Part shown: positions 34,010-46,464 of the stretch, piece by piece
Position numbering within the stretch: position 1 is the stretch's first letter
How the letters are laid out: each line of letters starts with the position of its first letter
DNA from: Sindora glabra
Taxonomy: Eukaryota > Streptophyta > Magnoliopsida > Fabales > Fabaceae
Direction of reading: 5' to 3'
Assembly: GCA_020226215.1 (NCBI GenBank)
Contig: CM035226.1
Span: 67,293,455-67,357,454, forward strand
DNA length: 64,000 bases
Notes under the pieces: generated by a model
Told to the model about the DNA's origin: nothing
Database searches by the model: none
What the model saw: only the letters and a program-made list of their open reading frames with translations
Position numbers and translations under genes: made by a program

Positions 34010-36130
34010 ATGAAAACTATAGCATGGAATTGCCAAGGTTTAAATAATGCCTTAGCAGTAGCAGTGAAAGCCCTCACAACTCTAGTAAAAGAAGGAAGAT
34101 TTGATTTAGTTTTCTTATGTGAAACTAAAGCAATAGAGTCATGGATTCATAAAATGGGTAGGAAAATTGGAATGTGGAATTCATTTACAGTGGAACCTAT
34201 AAGAAGGCATGGTGGGTTAGTAATATTCTAGCATTTTGATATTACTATTACTATCTTAGAATCGTGTGTGAAGGTAATATACACTCAACTAATAGATTCG
34301 AATGCCAAAAACTCATGGTGGATATTGATTATTTATGGATCCTTGTACTAACAAGAAAAAAGAATATTATAGAATACGTTATATGATCAATATATAAGGA
34401 TTGATAAATCATGGCTTGTTATAGGTGATTTTAACACCTTACTTCATTTGAATGATAAATAAGGGGTGTCTAATAAGGAATTCCTATAATGTGGCATTCA
34501 TAGAATTTGTATAACATATAAGAGCTGTTGATATTAAGATTAATGGCTAACATTTTAATTAGTCCAACAAAAGAGGAGAAGCCATACATATTAAAGAGAG
34601 ATTAAATGGGCAATATGTTGCATTCAATGGTGATTATGTATCCTAGAAGAGCTTTACAAACTTTCATTACCCTTATTTTAATCACTTACCTACATTGCTT
34701 AATAAGCAAGCAGATGCAAATTATAACCCTAGGCCATTCCATTTTATTATTGCATGGTTAAGGGATGAAACATGTTTGCTAGTGATTAAGGAAGTATAGG
34801 ATAATGATAACATTCTAGGTTTCACTGCCTTTAAAATAACAAAGAAATTAAAAAGGGTCAAACATAGACTTAACCAATAGAACAAGGAAATTTATGGATA
34901 CTACCATCATATGATCAAGGAACTCTAAATTACTTTGGAATGATGGAAAAATCAAGAGCTAACTACTCAAAATCTATTACAGGTTAAATAGGTGCATTTG
35001 GAGTTGAAAGAATAATTAAAGCAATAAGAGGAAATATAACATTAGAAATTAGAGAATTGTAAATCAGAGAAGGGGATACAAATTCTGGGTTATTTCATCT
35101 TGCCATAATTGTTCAAAGACATCAAAATATTATTGTAACCATTAAAATAAATCCAAAACATTGGATTAAAGGCCAGAAGCAAATAGGTAAGTATCTGGTT
35201 GAGACCTTCAAAAATTTGTTTACTTTAGATAATCCAATGTTTTTAAGGGTATTTGACAATTTAGTGAAAAATATCATCTCTGAATTGGAGAAGGAAGTTT
35301 TATATGTGATGCCTGAAGAGAAGGAAATATGGAAGATTATTAAAGAAATGAATATATTCAAAGCCCTAGGCCTTAATAACATATTTGGAGCTTTCTATGC
35401 AAACTGCTGGACCTTTATATCACAAGATGTGATCACAGCTATTAAAAGTTTTTTCTGTAATAGGTATCTATTAAAAGAGCCAAATAGGATATTTCTCCTT
35501 TTAATCCCAAAGCATACATTTGTTGAATATTTTATTCTATTAGCCTATGTAATTTTAATTACAAAGTGATTTCTAAAATTTTAGCCAATAGAATGCCAAT
35601 GGTATTTAGTAAACTGATCTTCTCTACCTAATTTTATTCTAAGAAGATAGATTGCAATAAATAGACTTTTGGCTCAATAGATAATTCATACGATCAAGAA
35701 CAAGAAAGGCAAAATTGGTATCATAGGCATAAAGTTAGATATGTAAAAGGCGTATGATTAAGTTAAGTGGTATTTTTTTATTCATATATTACGTCAATTT
35801 GATTTTCACTTTAAATTTATTCACTAGATTCATCAATGCTTATTTGTTGTATCTTTTTCCTTGTTACTCAATGGTTATCTTTTTGGTAGATTTACACCTT
35901 CAAAGGGAATTCAACAAAAGGATCCTATTTCACCCCTACCTATTTATGATAGTTTTTAAGGTATTTTCATGCATCATATTTAGAGCTGAATCCTAAGGTA
36001 ATATTTATTTCATTCAAGTGAGTAAAGCTAAGATTCTAATTGCCTATTTGATGTTTGCTAATGATGTCATCTTATTCTTTTAGGTAAATATAGCAGAGGC
36101 TATAGGTCTACTAGACTACATCTAGGTTTA
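34010..36130 (+). pseudogene. LINE ORF2 relic: endonuclease and reverse transcriptase
   Basis: ORF2 begins MKTIAWNCQGLNNALA, the usual AP-endonuclease start with the catalytic asparagine (WNCQGLNN). FLCETKA supplies the catalytic glutamate block. After decayed sequence, 35,216-35,570 carries the RT fingers: FKALGLNNIFGAFYANCW (the family has GPDG here) and RIFLLLIPKHT. LMFANDVILFF near 36,048-36,080 is the catalytic F-A-D-D motif with the first aspartate changed to Asn. Stops and frameshifts occur throughout. Confidence 0.8.
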
Positions 36131-37695
36131 TAAGGAATGGTCAGGATAAAGGGTTAATCTACAAAAGTTCGATATCTTTTTTAGCTTCAATGTCCAAAAG
36201 TGCTAAAGATGTTAGATTATAGAACTAATGCAATTAGGACCCACATAGAATGATGCTAAATATTTAGGAATACCAATGTTTTTAATTGCCCAAAGCAATC
36301 AAGACTTTAAATACATGCTGTATAAAGTGTAAAGTTAAATCTAAGAATTAAGACAAATAACTTTATCATAGGTTGGACATACAAATTTAATTAAATGTGA
36401 TCTTTAACATGTACTATCTATATTATGTCTATTATTAAAATTTGATAAAGGATTTGTGGGCAATTGGATGTTATGATTAGAAAGTTTTAGTGGAATGTGT
36501 AACTCGGGAAAGTTCACTATTATGTACCCCTAGCTTAGGTTAACTTATATAAACTAAAAAAACTAGGTGGCATGGGATTTTAGGAATTTCACAATATTAA
36601 TGATGCCTTTTTAACCAAGACTACTTGGAAATTGGAGATGGACACCAATAAGCTTTGGGTTACTTGTTTTTGGCATAAACACTTGTAGGTTAAAAGTTTA
36701 CTAGATGTCGAATTTCATAAAAATAGGTCCTATATTTGCAAGGGTATTATGTGTAGGCATAAGCTTCTTAAAATTGAGGCATGTTTCATTATACAGAGTG
36801 GAAAACTTCTATTAATTGCTTCATTACTATGGGTCTCTCCTATCCCATATGTTTGACTAACTCTTAAACTAGGGATCATTATCCCTAGAAATATGAAGAT
36901 TAAAGACTTATGGCATGTTCAATCTAAAAGGAGAAATATCAATATGGTCTACTATCTTTTTATCGTAGAAGATGCTAAATGGATAATCTAGCTTCATGTA
37001 CCTTAAAAAGGATCTAATGAATTAAAATGGCTTATAGAAGCATTAGGCGAATTCACTGTTAAGTTTGTATTTCATGCTTAAAGCTACTTCCATCTAGGTG
37101 AATGAACTGCCATAATCTAGAACACACTATGGAATGTCAGGATACACCACTAATTAAAGGTTACTCTTTGGTATTTTAGAAAAGGATTGGTCCTAAATAA
37201 AGTACATATTAAGGATTTCCTCTAGATATATGATGTTTGATGTCCTTTTTTCCTTCAAGCACCCAAAATTGATATGCATATCATGCTAAACTATAACTAT
37301 GCTAGAATCCTATGATTTCAAATACTTAGAGCTCATAGCTCATAAGTGCAGGTGGAATCAATCCTTGAGTTAATGAAGTTTTACTTGGCATTAATAACAA
37401 GCTGGTTTTAATTAATGCTCCATCTAAATATACTTTCAAGATTATGGCTAGTTCCACCTTCATTTTTCAATGTCTGTAGGAAGCTCAAAATATTTTGGTA
37501 TTTGCTAAACTACCTTCTTGTATAGACCGCATTATAGCTTTAGTAGAAGATGATTTGTGTTTAAAGTAAGCACGGGTTTGGGGCTCTATTGATTTACCAT
37601 AAGGTTCCATAGAATAGGTATAGATTCCTCCCTTTATAGACTATCTCAAACTAAATGTTAATGCAACTTGGCATGATGGTGATGCGATAGTAGTA
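36131..37695 (+). other. LINE ORF2 relic, RT thumb to zinc region, heavily decayed
   Basis: Scattered protein-like pieces on the plus strand (for example YLGIPMFLIAQSN near 36,260 and KKLGGMGF near 36,555, blocks that normally follow the RT active site). No intact frame. Confidence 0.6.
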
Positions 37696-37926
37696 ATGCT
37701 GGGAAGAGATGATATAGGTGTAGTTATCAAACTGTGGTTTGAGAGGCTATCAATATCCTCCTTGACTGAGGTAGAAGCTTATGCCATTCTCAAAGCATGT
37801 CGTGTTACAAAAGAGCTTGATGCTCCATGTATAATGATAGAGTCTGATTACAAACTAGCAATAGAGATTATTTTAGGTTTCTCAACATGCCTATGGAAAT
37901 TGACTAGTTTCGTAGAGGATATTTGA
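37696..37926 (+). pseudogene. LINE RNase H domain (RVT_3 type)
   Basis: This 76-codon frame has GRDDIGVVI, then SSLTEVEAYAILKACRVTKE and IMIESDYKLAIEII. These are the conserved strand, the glutamate helix (E-A-x-A-x-x-x-A) and the E-S-D block of plant LINE-encoded RNase H. The first catalytic aspartate region lies upstream in another frame (near 37,650-37,690), so the domain is broken. Confidence 0.7.
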
Positions 37927-38133
37927 ATATATTTAGAAGCATTTACTTGCTTTTTTGTCATATGGATCTCAAGGAATGCAAATAATGTAGCTCATAAGTG
38001 AGCCCATTAGGTTTTTAATATAATTAGGGGTGGAATTAGATCTATTTGTGAAGTTGCTCTCATTATTGAATAGGCTTGTAATCATAATGTTGACATTACT
38101 TTTACTTAAAGTATCTTTATGTAGCAAAAAAAA

Positions 38134-38354
38134 CCAAATATTATATAAACACATTTTTAAACATATAAGGGTAAATAAGTCATCATTTATTTAATTTACA
38201 TGATAATTTTATAACTTCCATCCATTAATAGATGCAACTTCCTATTAATTCTCTCTCTTCCTAAATGAGACCAATAATGGGAGTTACTAAATAATTTTTT
38301 ATCCACTTTTATTTAAAAGAATTATTTTTTATTTTATTTTATTAAATTATATGA
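38134..38354. other. Short AT-rich spacer
   Basis: Between the LINE tail and the dispersed repeat. Nothing recognised. Confidence 0.5.
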
Positions 38355-38600
38355 TCCAGGACAATGTTTAAAAACCTAACCTAGCCATTAACTCGACAAA
38401 GTGAGCAGGTCAAGATTAAATCGGTTCAACTAATTAAACTAGTTACCGTATTTTTATACATAATAAATTATATATTACATATATAAATACTTTATTACTG
38501 TATTTTTAAAATAACAAACAAATATTGATCTTACTACAATTATAATAATCATTCAACATAATTTTAGTTCAAATAAAAAGTAAATGACATAATTTTTTTG
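38355..38600 (+). repeat. Dispersed repeat, left part
   Basis: It starts CCAGGACAATGTTTAAAAAC and continues CATTAACTCGACAAAGTGAG and TCGGTTCAAC, then AT-rich sequence and ATTGATCTTACTACAAT. The reverse complement of 63,300-63,587 and the left part of 10,425-11,125 match in the same order. The right part of the family does not follow directly; a possible piece lies at 45,015-45,190. Confidence 0.6.
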
Positions 38601-38749
38601 CAAATAACATAATTTTTTTAATTCAAATTACTTTCACATAAATCTTAATTCTTTTCATTTAATAATAATTACAAATGAAAATAACATTAATTTATAACAA
38701 AAACTATTCATCTTAACCTTTCTAATTTACCAAGATCAAGAAAGACTTT

Positions 38750-40700
38750 TTTTTCTCCTTTTGCAATTCTCAAATGGCTAGAGAACCTTAAAGGACCCTA
38801 AAAATAATAAGTTAGAAATGAGTAAGGATAGCAAGCAAACTTTAGTTAAATGCAAACAGTAAAATGCTTATGAAATCAAATAATAATAATAATAATAGTT
38901 AAAATATGCAAATTTTATAAAAGTTAAATAAAAATGCTTATAGAATAAAGAACTTAAACTATTTTCAGAAGAGTGTTTGAAGCTTAAGAGTTACAAAATA
39001 AAGTCAGCCTTTTACAAGTGAACCAGAGACTGTTACAAGATTTATAAATAGTTTTCTAAATTATTGTATTTGTAATTTTATCATAAAAGTAAAGCTATAA
39101 TAATATTCCTTATAAGGGAATTTATCATTTTATGTCTTTTTTTCTAAGTGGAGTTGCCTTTGTTAGGAATTTGCTTTTACTTTATCTTGAGAGTTTATTG
39201 TTGTTGAAAGAAATTTTGTCTTCTTACATTAGTAACCAAATTTGCTTCATTTCTGAAATATTGAATTTGAATTTGCTATAGTGATCAAGTTATACCAATA
39301 CTATAGCAGTCATGTTAATTTGATTGGGCTAAGTCTTTAGAGGCATTTGAATTATTAAACTCTTTATCATTTGCTTCTTTAGATGGTTGTTCAAGAATTC
39401 ATCTCAAGTTTGCAATATATTCTTGTTTAGTTGACATAGTAGCAAGGCTGCCAATTGCTAAAGATTTAGTTTGGAGGAGCTGATTCTATCTTTCCTTAGC
39501 ATTCTTGAGAAAGTACGACTATTTTTTGAACCACTTCTGAATTTCTTCCTTTTGAGCTTTGTGAGCTTATTTATAATTTTCCTACCATTTGACTAAAACT
39601 TGCCTTTGGAGAATTAGATAATTAATTAAAGTTAAAGTTTATATTCCTAGTACATTGCCTATAAGAGTCTAACCTTAGTAAAAAAATTAGAAAAGTGTTG
39701 GGAGTTTTCTAAAATTTTCATTGTCAAAGTAGGATTGGAATTCATTTTATCTTCCTTTGATATTTTCTAAAAAGATCTCTAGAATTGGTCTAAAGACGTC
39801 CCTTCATCTAATTAATCATAATGGAAAATGATATTTAACATCCTAACTAAACTAAATTAACCAAGAATATTTTAAAATTTTATTTTATAAAATTAGATCC
39901 TTACACTATATCTTTTGATAGTTATAGTATGAATATCCTGTAAGAAATATTTTTTGAATTTTTTCATCTGATAAGGATTTTGGCCTAAATCAAATAAAGT
40001 GAAAATCTTTAGAATTTTGAAAGTTGAATGAGTTACTAATTGAGAATCATCTCTATCAACATTATGATCAAAAGCAACTAATCATAAGTTAGACAAAATT
40101 AACTTGAAAAAATCTTGATTTCTAATTAGTGATTCTAGAATGAAGTGCTAACTATTTGGAAATTTTTTTAACAAAATCAATCTTAAATCTCTTATTTCTT
40201 TCTAAACTTCTAGTTCAATTTGGATGATATCTTAAGGATTTGGTTTCTTATGGTATTTGGTAACCACTTTAGTTAGCTTTGAGTCCATCATTGTAATAGC
40301 TTTAGAAGACACAACACTAGTCTTTTTAATTTGGGATTTTTCCTAGGGAATTTGAGCAATAATTTTTTGAATTTATGCTAGGCTTAAGATTATGGGTTCA
40401 TTTTTTAGGGTACCAATTAAAAGTTGAGATAGGTTTGAAGAAGTTAAAGGTTTGGAAGTTGAAGTCTTAGACTTAGTTTAGGCTTTGATATTCTATTAAT
40501 CTTTTTCTTTGTTATGTGAGCCTAAACTAAGCCTTTTAAGCTAGGGAGTTGAGAGGCTAAACCTAAAGTTATTTCCAAAGGGAATGAAAAGTCCTTAGCT
40601 TCAATTTTAAGTTTAGTTATAGAGGAAGTAGTTACTCATTTCCATAAACTTGGGATTTTTCATTCTAAGGCTTATCTATATTTTTCTTTCTAGGCATCAA
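38750..40700 (-). pseudogene. Pararetrovirus relic, region downstream of RNase H
   Basis: Minus-strand sequence with a codon-like Lys/Ser/Leu-rich flavour but many stops. It may be an additional viral ORF after the polymerase. No motif allows naming. Confidence 0.35.
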
Positions 40701-40749
40701 TTTGAGTTCCCTATAAAAATTCTCTAGTTAGAAAATATGAAAGAGAATT

Positions 40750-41170
40750 TGAAGAACCTTTCAAGTGCTTAATTTTAAAATAAAAAACACTTAAAATGCC
40801 TTACTATTTGCCAAAAACATCTTTTTTTTAAAATAGATTTGGTAGAGCTACAATCAACTTGAATAAGAAACTTTTGATTTAAAAGTTTAGATTGAGATTT
40901 TTAAACACATAAGGTTATTGTTAAAATTTCCTTATTTGGAGTATAATAATTTTGTTGTTGCAAAGTTTCAATGCTTAGATACATATGCAACTATATGCTC
41001 TTTGCCATTTAAAACTTACTTAAGAACATCCCCATGACCTAAATCAGAAACATCCGTTTTAACAATTTTGAATGCAATTGGATTTAAAATATACAGACTT
41101 GGAAGACTTTTAGCTTGAAACTTAATTTGCCTAACTATTTTTGTGTCAATATCTATCTAAGGAGAAGAAT
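40750..41170 (-). pseudogene. Pararetrovirus RNase H relic
   Basis: After a decayed RT end, the minus strand reads KTDVSDLGHGDVL followed by HIVAYVSKH, the first RNase H strand with its catalytic aspartate and the following conserved Y-x-S-x-x segment. It is interrupted by stops afterwards. Confidence 0.6.
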
Positions 41171-41439
41171 TCTTTTTCAAACATTCATGCAAAGGTTTAA
41201 TAAGATTTGAAAGATTTGGAAAGAAATTTGAGACTAATTTAAACATCTTAAAAATCTTTGAAGTTAGGTTTTTTTTAATAAGTTGATTAGAAAATTTATT
41301 AGCAAATTCAATTAATCTTTTGATCAAAGTTATGGTTTTTTGATAAATATAATAATCAAGAAACCTAATTTTAGTTTTAAATAAAGAATATTTGATTTTT
41401 GAAATGGCTAAACCATTTCCTTGAGTTATTTCTAAGAAA

Positions 41440-41941
41440 ACATTGAGATGCTTAAAGTGCTAATCAATATTTTCAAATAACACTAAAACTTCATCAATAT
41501 AAATAGCAATTAATTTGGAGAATGGATTATAAATATTATTCATAATCCTTTGAAATTTTCAAGGAGCATTTTTCAAACAAAGTAGCATTACATTCCATTC
41601 ATATTGCCCAAATGGAACTATGAATGTTATTTTATATGTATCCTTAGATTTTATTTAAATTTACAAAAATTAGATTTCATATCAAATTTCAAAAATATTT
41701 TTGCTAAATAAAGTTTATTTAATAATTTTTTCTTATTTAGGATTAGATACCAAATCCATTGGACTGCATTGTTGAGTGACTTATAATTAATTATAAGCCT
41801 TAATGTTCTTTGTTCAATTTTAACACTTTTATTAACATAAAATGTTGTACATGGCCAATAACTTTTTGATTCTTTGATAATCCCCTTTTGTAAGAGATCA
41901 TTGATTTTCTTTTGATAATATTCTAGAAATTCTTTATTCAT
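41440..41941 (-). pseudogene. Pararetrovirus reverse transcriptase relic
   Basis: The frame 41,941-41,651 has LLQKGIIKESKSYWPCTTFY, LRLIINYKSLNN and LYLAKIFLKFDMKS: the RT start, the R-x-x-x-N-Y-x-x-L-N block and the first catalytic aspartate (FDMKS). After a frameshift near 41,650 come VPFGQYEWNVM and AIYIDEVLVLF. The catalytic Y-x-D-D reads YIDE at 41,490-41,501 (complement), so the second aspartate is changed. The sequence type is closest, in my judgement, to Caulimoviridae. Confidence 0.75.
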
Positions 41942-42439
41942 TTGGATTGGTCTTGCCTATGTTAGGAATTTTCTTTTAGAAAATTTTTTTATATGGTAAT
42001 TCTACCATATATTACTTTTTATTCCAAAAGTATTTAGAAAGTCAGAACAAATATTACTAACAATTATTTTTTTTAAGGATATGATATTAGCTTGAAAAAT
42101 TAGGCTAGTCAATTATTGCTTTATATTTTTGTAAGATATTTTTTTAGAAAGATAGTTGATTTAAGCTTCCTTACAGTATATCAAATTAATCTTTTTAGAT
42201 TTTTTTACAAATTAGAAAGTGATCTTTTCTTAAAGAACTTTGATGGTTATCTTTTTGCTTAAAACCTTATAAGGGGTTAAAGCTTGGATAAAAGGAGCTC
42301 CTAAAATAACTTTACTAGATAAACTTTTAACAAGTAAAAAAGATTAGTTTGTCCTATAAGAGGAATTTACAATTTCCACATTAGAATATTTAAAATTAAT
42401 TTTAAGGGAAAATTATTGGTTGATTTAATTCTAGCTTTA

Positions 42440-42510
42440 ATTTTTTCAAAAAATTTAGTTAGAACTAGGTTTTCTTGAATACAATTAATATCTATCCCAG
42501 TATCAAATGA
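42440..42510 (-). pseudogene. Pararetrovirus aspartic protease relic
   Basis: The minus strand reads TSFDTGIDINCI, with the active-site D-T-G encoded at 42,496-42,504 (complement). It lies between the zinc knuckle and RT as expected. Confidence 0.65.
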
Positions 42511-43149
42511 GGTAACTGTTTTTCATTCCTAGTTATTTTTAGCCATTTTTATTGGAATATGATATTTAAGAACTAGAGTTTTAGAAATAGATCCTAAGAA
42601 CTCATCTTCATTCCCATTTGTCTTAATTTTCTCTTTTCTTTTGGGATAGTCTTGGAGTTTAGAAAGGATAGCACCTTGGACCTACTGGATTTCTCTTAAC
42701 TCTTTTACTTTAGTTTTGAGAAGATTTATCTCAAACTATAAATCTTACAAAGTAATAGGTTTACTTTGTTTTGGTTTAAATCTTTCCAAAACATTTTTAA
42801 AATTATAGGTGCTTGGTTGAGAAAAACCTTTTGAAAAGGAAGATTTATCCAAACTTTGTTTAAGTTTTTTTGAGATATTCTTGCTTTTTCTAATCATTAG
42901 GATAATCATTAATAATATCAAAAAAGCAAGTTTTACTCAAAGTTAAGCATATTTACTAATTTTTTAGAGAAAGATTCTTTTGAGTTGGAGGAGATTTCAT
43001 CATCTAAAGGAGGATGAGACAATTTCTAGACTTGCTTTTCTTTGATTAGATCCTTTTTAGACTAAGAAGATTTTTTAGCAAAAAGGTTAGATATTTAGTT
43101 AAGAATAGACTCATTTGATTCTACTTGTCTGATCCTTTTGTCCAATTTG

Positions 43150-43950
43150 TAGTATTTAGCCATGTGCACAAGTTTATTATATCTATAGCATACTAGCCTA
43201 ATATCTTATGCTTAATAATGAGGTAGAGTATATTTTCTCCTTTAGTGTTCTGTAGGCCAAGGTTTTGGTTAAGGTTTAGGCTCAAGTTGTTGTCTAGCTC
43301 TTTGCTTATTTTTCAATTTAAAGAATTTGGGATAGATGAAACTAAAATGCTCACAGAAGGTTCTTAACTTTCTCTAATTTTAGAATTTTTCTTTAGTTAA
43401 TTACCTTTGGATTTTTATTATCTTGATAGATTTTAAGGGCTACCTTCTAAACATAACTTACCAATTAGGAGACTAGCAAGAAATTTTTTATTCCAAAAAG
43501 GTTGGTTATTGTTTGATCTAAAGTAGATCCTACTACAAAAGGTATCTTTCTACTATCTAAAGTTAAACAAGGTTTTGCATTTAAGGTTTGATAAGAGTTC
43601 AACAGTTTTATCCTTCCATAGGTTGGGATCTCCTATGAAGTGTTTGGTGATAGTGTAAATTAAGATACTTACAATATCTAAAATTAGTAGATTATTGTGT
43701 TTAGGAATTACTAAACCTTGTTGGTCATATTTGACAACTTCAACTATTTAAGTTTTCTCTATTTTAATAAGATATTCATCCCACCTTCCTTTGAGTTGAT
43801 TGGTAAACCCTACTACTAGCAAATGGATAAATATTGTATCATTGTAGTTGTGGGTTAATTGGTAGACTGTGCTAACCATGGTTATTAACTGAAGGGTATT
43901 AAAGGTTTTATATCAGATTTATCATATGTGTTCCACTCATAAATGTTATT
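43150..43950 (-). pseudogene. Pararetrovirus coat-like region with zinc knuckle
   Basis: The minus strand about 43,950-43,560 reads as a coat- or gag-like block (for example LKGRWDEYLIK and DPNLWKDKTVELLSNL). About 43,192-43,150 gives CYRYNKLVHMAKYY, a CCHC knuckle in which two cysteines have become tyrosine and one glycine valine. Confidence 0.6.
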
Positions 43951-44857
43951 CCCGTTGTAGGAATTCTCAATAATTTAAGAATTTTCTTTTATGATTTGGT
44001 CAAGGCAACTACCTCTTGGGTAGTATAACTTTTAAGATACTCTCCAATTGACTTCCTTTTTTATTGGATTTAGCTCTTGACAATCTTTTGAAGATATTTT
44101 AGAACCGTTAACAAGAATTTTTACCATTTTACTAGTGATAGATTTAGCTGATTGAAGTGTAACTGACTCATCTATATATAATTTTCCTAATTTTTAGTTT
44201 AGTTCTTCTAACATTTGATCTATCCTAGCTATGGCTAGATCTTTGGATAAGGCCACTTACTTGCTAAGAGGGATTTGGTAAGGTTTAAATAAAGGATTTT
44301 CAACCTTCTTTGAACCAAAGGATTTTCTTGTAGAACTAAAAGAAACATCATTATTCAACATACATTTTTCTCAAAGATTAGAGATACCTATTGGTGTAGT
44401 TGTTTTGCTCCATCAGAGAGACAATATCCTTGGTTGAAGCTATTTCTCCTTCAACAGCATCCTTTTGCTTGAAGGGAGTTGCAATGATTGGTCTCTTTGA
44501 ACTTATGGTCTCCATTTGAAAAGCCTTTTGTGGTGGTAGCTTATAGATAAACCTTTCACCTTTGGTTGGAGTTCATTACTAAATACCTTTGAAGACCATA
44601 CTAATAGAGTTTGAATCTTTAAAAGAATAGTCTATTTGGTTGTTCTTAACATATGCTTCAAATTATTCAAAGAAAAAAAATATTTTTTATCAAATTTGAA
44701 TTTAAATTCAAGAATTTTAAAACTTTGTTAATCCATTTTTTCAAAAAATTTCAACGTTTTTGTATTTTAAGCAATTCCAAAAATTTTTAAATTTTCAAAA
44801 AGGAAAACTATGATTACAAACCTTTTAAATTAATATCTTAGAATATATGTTTTATTT

Positions 44858-44869
44858 ATCTTGATACCA
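44858..44869 (-). other. Initiator-tRNA primer-binding-like site
   Basis: Minus strand TGGTATCAAGAT shares its first eight bases with TGGTATCAGAGC, used by plant pararetroviruses and many retroelements. It sits at the 5' end of the relic. Confidence 0.45.
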
Positions 44870-45014
44870 TATAGGATAAATGAGTTTTGAATAGTTTTTT
44901 TTCCTTTTTATGTTACACTTTCTTAGTTAAGGCTTCCTTAATTTTTTTTCCTTTTTTACATTGAATTTTTAAGTTGGATTAGAATTAAACTCAATCATTT
45001 TGTTAAAAAAATAA

Positions 45015-45190
45015 AAATTGAATAATGTGGATGGGTTGACTAGGTTATTGGTTCAACCTTAGGTTGGTTTAATTGGATTGGGCCAACTTGGATTTTTAGC
45101 AAAATCAAGTTTCGAGGTTAAATCAACTTATTTTTGAGCTTGGGTATTAAATTCAATGATTGAATCAGTCAAAGCGGTTTGAATTTCAAA
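45015..45190 (+). repeat. Possible right part of the dispersed repeat
   Basis: GACTAGGTTATTGGTTCAAC, GGTTTAATTGGATTGGGCC and GTCAAAGCGGTTTGAA recall the right part of 10,425-11,125. If this and 38,355-38,600 were once one repeat, the pararetrovirus relic lies inside it. The similarity is moderate. Confidence 0.4.
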
Positions 45191-46464
45191 ATAATGATCT
45201 AAGATATAAAATTTCAATCATCCTTTAATTTGTTATTTTAATTTGAAAGTTTTAAAGTTTTAATGTTGATAGAAGCTTTTATTATCTTTAAAAAAATAAA
45301 AAATTCTTTTTAAATATTATTATTAAATAATAATGTGTTTATAATTATAATTATGTCTTTTTTAATAGCCAAATATTTTTAATTTCATCATCTAATTTTG
45401 TTTAGAATTATGTCTTATTTAATTATATTTAATAATAATACAAGTATTTCTTATAAAATTCAATACATGTCACTTTATTATGCATTTCCATGCATATTTA
45501 AACATTTTTCAAGAGAGTAACTTAATTTTTCTAATAATAATGAAATAGTCATTATAATTTATTTAATTTTATACATAAATATTTCTCACAAAAATATTAC
45601 TATCCATCCAAATTATGTTTATAGTCAATAATTTAATAATAATTAAGAATTTAATTTTCTTAAATAAATAAAAGCCTTTAAGCCGGAGGAAAAACACTTG
45701 TAAAGAGGCTAGTTATTATAATATGAGTTAAAATTAAGAGAATGATAATATATTAAAAATTTTCGTGCATTTTTTATAATATATATTTATAATTTTCTTC
45801 TAAAAATTATATATGTATATATTGTATAATTTAATATATAAAAATATTAGATGACTTAATAGGTTAATTAGATGTGCTTTAAATAATATGACTTAACTAT
45901 TTTCTAAAATGGACCAAAAATTTACACTAGACCTATTCAATTTTACAAATAGGCTATGCAAAGTTACGCCAAAAATATGTTAGAACATTAGAGGTCCATA
46001 ATTTAGGTGATGCACTTCCAACTAGTTATATTAAAAGTAAATTATCAAGTTGTTCCTTTAAAAAAATAATGATTACACCATTTTTTTTGAAAATTTATTT
46101 TACATTATATTCATAAATTCTAATTTTTGATTTTTACATTAAGAATATCTCTAAAAGTGATATATCACATTACAATTTTGTAAAAATTATAATTACTTAA
46201 TTTAAAATAATTTTAAAAAGTAATAATGTAATTTCTATCTATATTTATGTTTGATTCATGATTTTTTCTTTTTTTACATTTCTAGAGATATTTTAAGGGA
46301 ATGTGAGATTTTTATATTTAGTTTAAATTTAAGAAAAATATTCTTAGAAATATTTTTAGCCTAATATTTCTCTAAAATATTCCCATAAGAGAAGTGAGTA
46401 TCCTATATTCTCATAATATATAAATGTTTAGTAAATATAAAAAAGTTATTTTATCCACTTTATT
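45191..46464. other. AT-rich intergenic sequence
   Basis: No gene or element end recognised. Confidence 0.5.

Larger units (their letters stand above)
32935..38133 (+). mobile_element. L1-type LINE, decayed
   Basis: The order is ORF1 fragment (33,010), endonuclease start (34,010), reverse transcriptase (about 35,216-36,120), RNase H (37,696-37,926) and a short A run (38,126-38,133). This is the layout of plant L1-clade LINEs, which copy by target-primed reverse transcription. Many stops and frameshifts separate the domains. The 5' boundary is uncertain, and I could not find matching target duplications. Confidence 0.8.
38750..44880 (-). mobile_element. Endogenous pararetrovirus relic (Caulimoviridae-like)
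   Basis: On the minus strand the order is primer-binding-like site (44,858-44,869), a long decayed gag/coat-like region with a zinc knuckle (about 43,150), aspartic protease (42,440-42,510), reverse transcriptase (41,440-41,941), RNase H (about 40,750-41,170), then a further decayed coding-like stretch to about 38,750. There is no integrase and there are no LTRs. Together with the RT sequence this favours a plant DNA pararetrovirus over a gypsy element. Frames are broken by many stops and frameshifts, so it is not functional. The genus is uncertain; a Florendovirus- or petuvirus-like lineage is possible. Confidence 0.65.

Noticed and set aside
35122..35382. Minus-strand 86-codon frame over the LINE
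   Set aside because: Opposite strand of the LINE RT frame at 35,216-35,569; no domain.
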